Position numbers and translations under genes: made by a program. From Montifringilla adamsi (taxonomy: Eukaryota > Chordata > Aves > Passeriformes > Passeridae), in NCBI GenBank assembly GCA_017590115.1, contig JAGGNK010008781.1:5745371-5809370 (forward strand): a DNA stretch of 64,000 nucleotides, given 5' to 3'. Of this stretch, positions 11,321-22,997 are shown piece by piece. Positions within the stretch are counted from its first letter, which is position 1. Each line of letters opens with the position of its first letter. The notes beneath the pieces were generated by a model. That model was not told the DNA's origin and ran no database searches. It saw only the letters and a program-made list of their open reading frames with translations.

Positions 11321-12914
11321 TTTATTTTATGAAAAGGAAATTGTAATGTTCAGTACTTCTGCTGATTTTATGTCTTTTATTGTAGATATGCCTGGATTTT
11401 TTAAAAAGCTCTGCTGTATAGCTCAGTGCAGAAAACTGCATCAATAAGTAATCTCAGAGAGATTAAAGGAAATCATGTTTTGCTGTAAATGCTTATTTAA
11501 ATATCATCTTTTCTCAGAATTCATTTGCACACGTCATCAAGCAAGCAAATTTACAGAGGTTAGTTTTTCGTCTCGTAATTGAAAACTGACCATTTTAGCA
11601 AGTGTCTTTTATGTGTTCAGACAGGGCCAAAATGCTCATAAATTTTTAATGGACACTGCACTGCCTTCTTCCTACTGTCACAGAAATCTTGTGTAGAAAA
11701 AGTGATGCACTATTGCCTTTTGTTAAGGCAAAACAGTTCTCTGCCATTACCTCTTGTGCTAAAAGAAGTCACCAAAAACACACTGCACAGAGTGTCCAAT
11801 ATTGAACAGCAGTGAGTGAATTTAGAGCTGTGAAAATATCTGGCATATTCAGACATCAAATGGACAAAGAGGAAACATTGCTCCTTTAAAATGTGGATTT
11901 TAAAAACTGTAAGGGGAATGAACAAAAATGGGGTTTCATGTATTAACTAGGTACCAAAGTATGAGCAGATGTTTAGGACAGACTAAATCTAATGAAGTCT
12001 TTGACAAGACTCCCATGACTTTGATGAACTCCAGGTCATAACTGAATATTCCCAGACACCTCTGGGTTTGCGTATTTTCCTGTTCTGATAGGAACATTCC
12101 TGTTCCTGTTTGCTTCAGCCCTGGGCAAACCCCTGCTGTAAGGGTTAGCTAAACCATCCTTACCTACAGATCAGTGCATGTTACCCCTCAGCTGCTCTCC
12201 CTGTGCTCCTTCACATGAATATTTTGGATGCAAACACAGCAAGGAACACACCAACAGCCAGCTTCCACCTGGCTGGGATATAACATAAAACTCTTCAAGA
12301 ATTGTGCTCAGTGCAGATGTAGCATGTGATATACTTACAGAACTAAGTGATAAATGGAACCTACAGTTTATCTAATATTTATATTACATGGATTCCTAGA
12401 GGCACTCACACGACATCTACAATTCATATGCACAGTGGGAAGCAGAACGTGCCCACATTGCACCTCTCAGTCTGTGGACAATAAAGCTATTTAATGTGTG
12501 ATTTTTTATTGCATACTTCGTTTTTTATGCTGGTGAGGTCTACTGAGTCTCACGATGAATGATGATATTTATTTATGGACATTTCTGTTGTCCCCACCCT
12601 TGTAGCATATGAACACCTCAGAGTTTAAGAGGCCCCAAATTAACGACTTCTGGGGGAGCACATAAACCTGAGACATTTTGCTCTGGTTAAATTATAAATC
12701 TGTGTCACTGCACACAACAGTCAGGACTGAGTGCACAACTAAATTTGGACTGAGGAAGCAAGTTCTCCTGGCAGAACTCTCCGTACTGAGCACGCACCAA
12801 AGCACTTTCCCTGAGCTTCGTGCAGCTGTAGTAACACCCTTCACCTCCAAGAGCTAACCAGGAACAGCTTCGTGTTTCTGCCTGTGTTCAGGCCAGAGCG
12901 TGGGCTGTACTTAC

Positions 12915-13100
12915 TGCCATGGGGATGTTCCAGGCCATGTAGACGTGTGACTTGAAGTCATCCATCCAGACCTCGGCGGCGCGCAGGGCGTTGCGCTTTG
13001 CATAGTAGTCGATGTCATTGTTGTAGGGCTTCTTGGTGCGCTCGATGTGCGCCACGCGGGAGCAGGGCAGCACCTCCATGCTGCCCCCGCACTGCCACAC
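12915..13100 (-). CDS. GALNT9: GALNT9 internal exon: catalytic domain, CGG...PCSRVAH motif
   Basis: This is a 186-bp exon (62 codons, phase 0 at both ends). The acceptor is CAG at 13103-13101 after a C-rich stretch, and the donor is GTAAGT at 12914-12909. It starts VWQCGG and completes the Gal/GalNAc-transferase motif: W2, CGG at 4-6 and PCSRVAH at 12-18. H18 matches the third metal-coordinating histidine of the family (Mn2+ with UDP-GalNAc); the DxH pair is in an upstream exon outside the window. AEVWMDD at 42-48 is the strongly conserved block near the end of the catalytic domain. [20 protein letters not shown] in the middle is specific to the Y subfamily and fits GALNT9. Codons are GC-rich and this exon is the most CpG-rich stretch of its neighbourhood. 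A CR1 remnant lies about 375 bp upstream in the intron. Confidence 0.96.
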
Positions 13101-13474
13101 CTGGGGGGCACACAAAACAGCCACGTGGCTTCTTTTTCCCCTCTAGAGGTAATACAAGAGCTTCTTTGCAGGTGCGGGGTGTAGGGTGTTTGCTAGTCAG
13201 TTCAAAAGGATGGCACGATTCTCCTCTCGCGGCACAGGGCAGGTGGGGCTGAGGGGGATGCAGATGGCTGCATTAGGCACATAAGTTTGAAGCCATAAAG
13301 AGACAAGTCCTTCACCATAATATCACTCTTCTTGGGACCATCAGGCAGACAAAAAATTGTGAGGTGGTAATCTCTGCCATGGGCGCTATTTTAATCTAGT
13401 GTTTGTTACTGAAACTTCAACAAAAATCAGCCGTGTCATCTGGCTGTGTTTGACACATGAATGGGGACTAGAAA

Positions 13475-13595
13475 GGGCTCTAAGGTCACCCCAGAGCCTT
13501 CTCTTCTCCAGACTAAACATCTCCAACTCTCTCAGACTGTCTCCACAGGAGAGGTGCTCCAGACCTCTCATCATCTTATCTCTGTACCCCTGAGC
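13475..13595 (-). mobile_element. CR1 LINE fragment, C-terminal end of ORF2
   Basis: Read on the minus strand this gives RDKMMRGLEHL, then LRELEMFSLEKRRLWGDL, the well-known end of the CR1 reverse-transcriptase ORF (GLEHL ... LFSLEKRRL.GDL). The plus strand shows the matching GAGCCTTCTCTTCTCCAG and GAGGTGCTCCAGACC words. The match fades below about 13475, and the usual CR1 3' UTR with its terminal 8-bp repeats is missing, so this is a short, old, broken copy. It lies in the same orientation as GALNT9, about 375 bp upstream of the exon at 13100. Confidence 0.85.
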
Positions 13596-16500
13596 TGATG
13601 AAGAGGGCTAAAAGGGGCTGAGTGGAGGCTGTGTCACCCAGCCTGCTCAGACACCATGGAACCCACACTGTGCAATTTTCTCCCTGCTGATTGTTTACTG
13701 TCTGAACTCCACGGCAGGGGACAATGAGGACTTGTCTCTTTGCATCAGCAAGATCTGGATTGATCCAGAGTGTGGGATGCTTATGGATTCAGCTCCTTCA
13801 GGTCTGCACCTAGTAGGAGAGTCTGAAAATGAAAGGTGTTAAAATATAAGCAGTAATCCAGTACTTTCCAAGGTTGCCTTTTACTGAGAATAAAAACACA
13901 TTTCTATACAAGATGCATTCCAGAACTATACTGGGGCATTCTCCACCTAACCTGCTTTCTCAAGGACAAAGATAAAGTGCTTGGGAAGTGGCAAATAAAA
14001 TCTCTGCTCTGGCTTTTCTTTTTTTAATACTTTGTTAGGTAATATTTACTTGCTGCTTTCCAAACAGTTCCGTAGTAAATCACTGGCTACTGAAATTTAC
14101 ATTTGATAAATGGAATACACTGAAAAACACACTGCTCATAAATTTGGACTGACGTGTGCTGAGGTTTTTCAGTGCAAAGAGGAAGCGCTACAAAAAAAAA
14201 ACCCAAAAAACCAACAAACCAAATGAAAAAAATTAATTGATTTTCACAATCAGAAGGAGAAATGAGCAGCACACTTTAGTATACTGCTATTTGCCCAACC
14301 TAGCCTGGAAGTCAGCTGTTTAATGCACAGCACATTTTTCTTTCTATTGATATGCTTAATGACCTTGTAACTCTTATTTATGTATTTTGGTACCAAGGGC
14401 AAGTACATTATCTGAGTGACAGATTTATTTCCTTTGAATGCCAGTGCTCACACAAACCTGGAAATGAAAAGGTACTAAACTGCAACATTAAAGAAAACAG
14501 TTTAGCTCATCTGTAAATTCAACACAAACAGTTATTTATCAGTGATAAATTCTCCACAGATGAAATCCACAGGGAACACAGACACCTGGCTTTGAAGGAA
14601 GCACAACAAAAAAGGCAGCAGCAGCCTCAGGCTAGATAACTCTCACTCTGTCTGATCCTGGTGCTCAGTTCTCAGTGGGGGTCTGGCTGTGGTGTGACTG
14701 CCCCATCCATAATCCCTTGGACTGCTTTCCCCTAACACTCAGTCACTTCTTCCCCCTTAGCCCAGTTTTGCTCTTTAAAGATCCAATATCTGCTGAAGAG
14801 GAGGAAAGAAGGAAGGAAATAGCCAGGAGATACTCAAGGAAATTTTTCTTCCTTAGAAGATGCTGAAATTTACCCCAGATGACTTGTTTTTTTTTCTGGG
14901 AATATGTAACTTGTAACACCAGCAGAGGATGTTTCCCTGGATAAGAATGGTATTTCCAATCCCAAAGAAAGAGAACTGGATGTAGAGCACAGGGGGCAAG
15001 GAGTCAGATATCTGTGTATCACCAGGTGAACATCATCATGCCACCATTTCTCCACATCCCAGACAAATGTCACAGCTCCTCAGCTGTGGCCATTTCTTTC
15101 CAGGCCAGACAAGGTCTGGAATGGAAAGGATCAGGTGCTGTTCAGTGGAGCACAGACACGACTCAATGTCTCCACACCCTTTCAGCACATGGCTAAGTAC
15201 AGGGCGAAGATTTTGTCTCCTTCCCTTCCAGACCAATAATTACTTAAACTTACACTAAATAGAAGAGTATCTGCAGTATAATAAAACACGTGCATCCAAA
15301 ACTGGGCAAGATCCCAGCAGCTGAGATCCATCATGTAAGATTTGGATGAATACTTGAGACTTGTGCTCTAAGGAGGAGGATGGGATGTTCAGCTCACCTT
15401 CTCCTCTCTGGACACAGGGTTGAAAGGCAGAAAACCATTCCCTGTCTGGTTTTAACCACGAGTGACAGAATGAGAAAACTTTTACTGTATGAGTCAGGTA
15501 AGAGAGGTGAGTCAGTGGCTGATCCTGAAACTGGTTGATTCCCATCCTCTTTTCATTCTCAAAACTGCACTTAATGACCCATTTTAACAGTAGCAGACAA
15601 CACATTTCTTTCCACATCAAACTATGGAATTATGCCAGGAAAATAATTACATGCCCCTGTAAAGCATTTATCAAGCAGGATCCTTAAAGTACCTTACTGG
15701 GGGGAGCAAACTAATTCTAACTGTGAACACAAAATGATGCCCAAGGCCCTCCAGAGAGACACATTCCAGGCAATCAGAGAAAACTGCCTTCCGTATCTGT
15801 GGCTTATCTTCTGGGAAAACAACACATTTCCAGCCCAAGTTATTCCTCTCCTATGGAGCTGCCAACAGTAAATGTGTGTCTCAAGGTTCATTTACTGAGC
15901 TGGTGGAAGTGTTACAGCTTCTGAGTTGCTGCCCACAAGTCTGTACATCACTGAAAATCCCACTCCACCTTCTTTTCCCCCATGGAGAGACAAATCCCTT
16001 AGAGAAATTTTGGGTTTTTCTGACTTCACAGCATGCACTCATCAAACCTGTACTGTGGGGCAGTAGCCCAGGCTCCATGGAAGGCCAGAAGCAGCAGCAA
16101 AGCAAAATGTGTTCTCCTTGACTTGGTATAGCTGAGCAGCCCAGGGACTCAGCTTTGCCTCTGTGAGCATCTCACTGTGCAACATTTTAAGACATGATCA
16201 AGTAATTCCAAGAGACACTCAATTTATTTGCTAATTGTAGCTAATTTCTAATTTCAGCACTGCTCTTTAGGCTGCTATAAACAAAATTGATGGCAATTTA
16301 AATGTTACCATAGCTGTGTTACCTTAGCATTTTTACTGCTAATTATCTCAATCAACTTTTCTATAAACAGACATATTAAGTATTGAGAAGAACAAGTACC
16401 CCCATCAGGAGTAAATTACAAACTGAGTTATTATGTTTGTGGCTTGCACTATAATGATTTACTGACACCAATTATCAGCTATTCCTATACACCTGAGGTG

Positions 16501-18556
16501 TGGCTGTCCTACAGGAAAATGTTTATTTATGCAGCAGCCAGCTGGACATCACATTTTATGCATCAGAGGAGATCTGAGATGAGGCCGTGTCTTGTCTACC
16601 ATGGCCTCAATTGTGCATCAGCAAAGTTCTCTGAAGGCAGGTCGGGTACATTATTTAGAAAGGCTAATAAGATACCTTAATTCTTGTCATACAAGAAGAA
16701 ATTTTCCAAGGAAATACATTTTCCCACAAGTACTTTCTGCTGAAGATTGAAACCATCTTTACCAGGATTTAAAAAAAATAAAATTAAAAAGAGTTAAACA
16801 AGCCCGGCCACCACTAAGTAGGAAGTAGAGCTGCCCAGAGTGCTGGGCTAATCAATTCCTAAATCTTGGCAATATACACAGAGAGAACATTGCTGATGTG
16901 TTCTCCTGCCCTGCAGGTGAGACCTGCTTCCAACAGCATCATGTCCTGCAGAGTGAATGTCAGAGCTCAGAAATATCCTGGGATTTTATATTTGCCATTT
17001 TTAGCATTTTAAATATGATTCCTAGGATTTAATATTTGCCATTGGCAAGAGAGCAGCTGCAGCTCCCAAGAGGCTCTTGCTAATTAAAGGGAGGGCTCTT
17101 CCCTCTCTATGGACTTGGTTCTCTGTAAATTGAATATCACATTATTGTGTACACTGGAGTGACTGCACAGGGCTATTTAATTTGGTACAGATGAGCTCAC
17201 CAAAGCAAAATCAATAGGTAAAAATAAAAATGGCATCAGTAGGAAGGAAAAACTGGGGAGACAGTTTTAACTTTGAAAACCTAGAGTAGAGGTAAAGATT
17301 GTGGTCCTTAAGAACTTTGTACCTTGCTGTGAATTTTGCAGTTTAAACACCGTGGTGCCCAGTGAGAGAGAAAAAGAAAAGTCTCAGATTCTCTGTTACA
17401 ACTCTTTTTTCCATCAAACAGACTTTTGATTTAAGCAGCTGGAGAGATGAGGTATCCCAGAATGTGTAACAGCGGAAAGGACACTTCAGTGTGTGGAAGA
17501 TTTGCTTCCAAATAATCACCCTTTGCCAACACTTTTGTACCCTCTTCATGGAAACACCAGTTCCAAACATTCCTCTCAACACCACAGCTTCACAGATACC
17601 AAAGCAGCTCCAGTGGAGTGTGACCCAGGCATTTGCAACCTGTTGGTCTCCACCTCTTTTAAAACCCGACTTTTCCAGGAGAGCTGGGGTTAGTCCAGCT
17701 TTTCTGATAATATAGAACATGGAGTAATTAATAAAATTTTCAGTACCCTGAGGCTCTGAGCCCATTTTCCATAGGCAGGAATCTCTCTGGAGATGTCACT
17801 GCACAACATGCATGGGTGCTGTAGCAGCTTTGTGCTTTATCTGCTTCCAGCAACTTTGGACATTTCAGTGTCCCTTTCCTGAAAGGAATAACCACAGTCT
17901 GCATCTTCCAGCTGTAACAAAATGGAAGGAACCAGCTTCAAAACACACATGTGGCAGCAGGGTGCCACATTTCTGACATACCCAGCAGAGGATGGCACCT
18001 GGCACTCGTGCCATTTCAGACATGGATGTTCTGCACATCCTGAAACAAAACCCTGCTGCTGGAACAGGGCTCTGATGTTTTGTGGAGCAGTTCTGAACTC
18101 CGCCTGAGCAGCACTTCACAGAAGTAGTCTTTCAGATTTCAAACTTTCTTTTCTGAGTGAAGGCAGCAGAAGAGATGGAGGAGTTTTTAAAGTAGCTCAG
18201 ATATCACTGTTTTATGATATTCCAGTGTGGGAATTCTTAAAAGTCAGGGATCTCAGGCTTTCTTCGATTTTCAAGGCAAAGCCTACCAGAAAGAGATGCC
18301 TTCTAGTCTGCCTACACACACCTACAGCAGGATTGGAAAAGATTTTTCTATGATGAAAGAATTTCCACATGTTTCAGAAGTTTTGTTGACCTAAATTTTA
18401 AAGAATAACATCAATTTAAAATGTTTTCACTAACAGAAACACAAGCTCTTTGTTACCTCCACCTGTGTTCCCCACAAAGGTTTTTCTGAAACTGAGAAAC
18501 TGAGTAACTGATGATTTTCAGAATATCTCCTTGGTGTTAAAAGCTTTTCCAATGTA

Positions 18557-18580
18557 AGATTACATATATATATATAATCT
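18557..18580. repeat. (TA)n tract inside a short palindrome
   Basis: AGATTA (18557-18562) and TAATCT (18575-18580) flank a run of alternating TA. Confidence 0.8.
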
Positions 18581-20459
18581 GAAAGGTCAGTTTAAACTGA
18601 AAACACAAGCCTTTCTTATAAAAATAGAACAACACAATCTTTTGATAACATTAAAACCAGTATTTGTTGTCTAGAAATTTTGCCAAAGCACAGAGTGTTG
18701 AAAAGAAATATTTTTGGTTTAATTTATCAGCTGGATCTGACAGAGGCATCAAATGTGGTTCCTTGAGGTGACAAAAGTCTGATTTCTGACAGAAGCTGCA
18801 ATACCTGAAGGGCAGGAGGACACGTAGTAAATTCACAACAGAAGGCACCACTGAGCCCTCTCCAGCCCCTGTAACACCACAGTGTAACATGAAATCCATG
18901 TGTACTGCAGGTACAGGAGAATTCCTACTCTGGTGAAGTCAAACAGAAAGGTGACTCTTAATTCTTAAAAACCTGCTATCATTTCAGTCTCTCTCTCCAG
19001 TCAGCCATGAACCAACAAGGTCTAAATCAGAAGAGATTCTTCAAGGTATATTTGAAAGGTGACAATAAAATCCTTTCCCATCTGAACCATGGGAGCTCTG
19101 TACTTATCCTCTAGTCCTTAAGGGATGTGCCAACTCTTCTAGTGCCCACACCAGAAACAAAAAATTAATAGAAATATAGCACACTTAGTGTTCTTGCATC
19201 TCTGCTATTGACAATTTACGTAGTTTGCTGAAAACTGATCTTTCAAACTAATTTATAGCCTGACATTTTCTTGTTTTCTAATGGAGTCTTATGGACATTT
19301 TCTCCTGCATGTATTCTCAGAGCTGCCTAGAGAGTCATATTTAATCAGCTGTGCTAGATAAAGTGCTCTCTCTCTGTTTTTCACTTCACATAGGAAGATG
19401 TTAGAGACTGGGGAGCTGTCATAATCAAACACATCATATGGAAAAATTAATCACATGGTCTCGTTTTTGTTCATCAACTGCATTTTTATCATCATTTTTA
19501 AAGGCAGCCATAATTATGGTTTTAAAAAGTCCCAACTGTCACTTCTCAAAATAGCCTGTGCTAGTTAATGGTGCACTTCTAGAGCAAAAATCTTTCCACA
19601 CTGGGACAAACCAGCTTACATCAGAGAGACTTTTAGCTGCCAAAAAAGACACTTGAACAAAGGAAGAAACCACATCTCAGGATCCACAGATCTTTGTTTT
19701 GTCAGAGGTTTCAGGATAAACTTCTGACCTGTGCTTTCAAATTGCAGGACCCAAAAGTGTCCTTGGTTGACTGATCCTGACATTGACCCGGTGACAATTC
19801 CTCCTTTTTGCTCTCAACTCCTGCTCAAAGCAGTTTGCAGATAATCTGCTCACAACAGATGTAGAGGGAGTGTGACAAAACCTCAAATAGGAAAGATAAT
19901 TCTGTTTTTAGGAGTCTTTTTACCCTACATGTGTCAGTACCCATCCTTTACTCTTGCTGCCCTGGAAGGCTGGAAACACAGAGCAGTGGTTTTGGACTAA
20001 TGATTTTTGGAGGGTTGAATTTCCCCTGGGGCTCTCCTCTTGTTTTTTTCCCGGCTCAAACAGCAAGAACTTAATTTGAAGAGAGAAGAAGAGATATGAA
20101 GGATAGAGAAGTGCAGCCATACAGGTCTTTAGGATATGTCTGGCTCTAGTATTACTGCTTTATGATTATTATTTTTATCAATATTTGAGTTGTCCCAATG
20201 AGGAATACTTGGAAGCTTGCTGCTTTTCCCACAGCTATTACAATAGAGTTCAAGGGTATGCTGCAAGATCCTCCTGCAGAGTCATTTAATGTGAATTTCA
20301 TGGCAGACTCAAAATGATACCTTTTCTTTATAGAAAAGTTAAAGAATTTTTTCATAGGTACTTGATTATCCTTTAAAATTTGTTAGAATGTTTTTGAGTT
20401 TGACCTCTCAGCTTCGATCCCTTGGGGTTTTCTGGTATTTACAGATGATTTGCTTTCAG

Positions 20460-20481
20460 AAAAAAAAAAAAAAAAAAAAAA
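20460..20481 (+). repeat. Poly(A) tract, 22 nt
   Basis: Uninterrupted A run. No flanking direct repeats or source gene were recognised. Confidence 0.95.
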
Positions 20482-22480
20482 GGGCAGTGGAACAATAACA
20501 TTCTTGCAACGAGACACTCAACACATGCATGTTTTATATTTGTCTAGTGGCTCCTCAGTAGCAAATTTAGAGGCTGTCCTTCACGTGTTTCTTAGAGGTT
20601 ACACAGAACCTCAAGCCAGTTAAGATCTCAGATGTGACAACAGCGAGAAGATAAAACCCTCCTGTTAACCCTCTTACAGAGGCAAACAGATAAGCAAGAA
20701 GAAATTGAAACATGTTCTAGAGAAACTCGCACTCAGCAACTGCTATCTTACTGTAAAGATAAACTTTGTGTGTAAAGAACTAGGGCTGATAAATTAATAG
20801 TCTGGCTGCTACGCGAGGGAGGAGATAGGACTTAAAATGATATTAAAAATGCCCATATGCTTTAACCACTAATCCCATCTCCATAAACCCATATTTTGCA
20901 CAACTTTTACAAAGGGTAATGCACCTTTGAAAAGAGCATTTCTGGGGAAGAAGCAAATCCCTCTTCTGCAAGGAAAATTCCAGACTCTGAAATGCCTTGC
21001 TGCTGAGGGATGGAAATTCAAAACCCCTTCAAGGCAAGAAGAGCAGCCTGACCCTGCACAGGCAGGATGCCACTGCTGGGCTTTGCACACAGACTTCAAA
21101 TGGCAAAGAATAAAATATCCCAAGCTCCAAAAGGTGGTGGTGGTTGAGGAATTCTTGTTTCCTGCTAGGGGAATGATCCTGGACAAACTCCCCCTGTCCC
21201 AGTCTCCCTGACATCACTGCTCAGGGTCTGGCAGGCAAGCAAGCACTGAGCAATGGGAGAAGGGAGAAAGAACAGTCAAAGAGCAAGGTTTTCATTTTCA
21301 AAGGCTTGTTTTTCTTAGCAAATTAATGAATGTTGGCACCTCAAAATGCTCCAGGAGATGTTAACAGCTCCTAGCATGTAAATGACAGGCGTAGGAAAGA
21401 GATTGCTTCGAGGCAAACACCCAAACTTCATAGACTAGAGATAATAACTTCATTTTCTCTGAATTCTCCTCAAGTCTAAAAGAGACTGCAGATTTCTTCT
21501 GGTCTAGTACCATCCATATATGTTGTGTTTTGCAAGCACAAATCATTTTTCCTCTATAAAGTAAATGAAATTTGGTATCTCTAATGTAGTTTGCTAATTG
21601 TCCCAGGCAGATGCTTCTCATAATGTATTCTTCCAGAATGCATTTGATGAGAATAATTTTCTGCTTTCTTACAAATTTACTCAGCTTTTTCCCAAATCAA
21701 TAGAATCACTGTCAGTCATTTCTGTAAATATGCCAGCACAGATCCTGTTTGTACTATGACTGTTAAAATTCAACAAATTGGCCTAGGAAAAATACAATCT
21801 ATATGGGATATATGAAACAGCATTAAAGACCAGCCTGTTATTCTTGTTCCTCACATCTCCTTCATGTGATTGCTTTAGGTTTTTTCTCCTCACTTATCCC
21901 AAAAGACCACAGAGAAAATCTCCCTCTAAGTTCAAACCCCAGCAAGGGATAAAGTCTTATGTACACTAAGCTTACAGGAGAAAATCTGCAGCTGAGCTCC
22001 TGCAACATTTAAGTTCTTAGGAAAATACCCCTTTTTGCCAGACAGTGCTTTATTAACCTGCACCAAAGCACCAGGCAATGCTCAGCAGCTGGAACACAAG
22101 AACGGGACACTCACTGCACAGTTCAGCCCACAAAAAAGCAAAAGCTCAAGATTAGATAAACTGAGCATGGCAGCAATCTCCAAACCACATTTAATCTCTG
22201 GCAGATGCCAAGCAAGATCAGCAAGAATACCTTAAGTCAGAGTAGGGATGCCTTGCTTGACACAGAGGTGTTCACATGACCACAGAAATCTCTTGAAGAG
22301 CACAAAACTAACCCTGCAACAGCATCTCCCTTCAATTGGCACCTAAGCTAAACCAGAGGGAAAATAAAAAATAAAAGTTGTTAAACTTTTTCTTTTTTCC
22401 ACCAAAGTGAGTTCTCAACTTTCTTGTGCCAGTAGTTCACACTTCCAGCCTTTGCTAATGAAATAATACTTACTGTGTGC

Positions 22481-22503
22481 TCAGCCTTCAGAAAGAAGGC
22501 TGA
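22481..22503. repeat. Perfect inverted repeat, 9-bp arms
   Basis: Arms TCAGCCTTC (22481-22489) and GAAGGCTGA (22495-22503) surround the loop AGAAA. Confidence 0.9.
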
Positions 22504-22944
22504 AAAATGATAAAATGCTTCCTGACATTTTAGCTGAGACCACAGGGAGAAAGAATAAAGAGTGGAATTTATTGATGCATCAGTTAGAATAAAGTCATTC
22601 TTGAATGAGAAAATATTGAAACAGACTGACTAATGAAGGGATCACAAAGGGTCTTTTCAAAGGACCCTAAGTGGAGTCATCCTCATTTGTTTTCTCTTTC
22701 CACAGCAGACCCTTAAATGATCTTTGCATATTGTCTACACTAAATCCTGCAGGGTTGCTATTTCATTTTAAAGAAAAAAGCTTTTAGGCTGCAAGGGATT
22801 CATTCAGTGAGAGCTATTATGCTTATTGTGGCTTTGCTGCAGAGCCAAGGGATTTACTATATGCTCATTAGATCCTGCTTTGTTCCAAAACAATCTTTTA
22901 CGATGCAAATTTCAGCATGCTGATCTACTTAAAATAACATTTTC

Positions 22945-22945
<1 letters not shown>

Positions 22946-22988
<43 letters not shown>

Positions 22989-22997
22989 AAAAAAGAA
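22946..22997 (+). repeat. Poly(A) tract, 41 nt plus interrupted tail
   Basis: Forty-one consecutive A, then GAAAAAAAGAA. It produces a spurious poly-lysine reading frame at 22826-23038. No target-site duplication was seen around it. Confidence 0.95.

Larger units (their letters stand above)
9362..12914 (-). other. GALNT9 intron
   Basis: This intron is 3,553 bp, with donor GTAAGT at 12914 and acceptor CAG ending at 9362. It contains the tandem duplication at 10593-10844 and the (TCAA)6 microsatellite at 11297-11320. Otherwise it is AT-rich unique sequence with only short chance open frames. Confidence 0.8.

Noticed and set aside
13386..13574. Minus-strand open frame with GLEHL...FSLEKRRL
   Set aside because: Not a host gene: it is the decayed end of a CR1 LINE ORF2 and is annotated as a mobile element.
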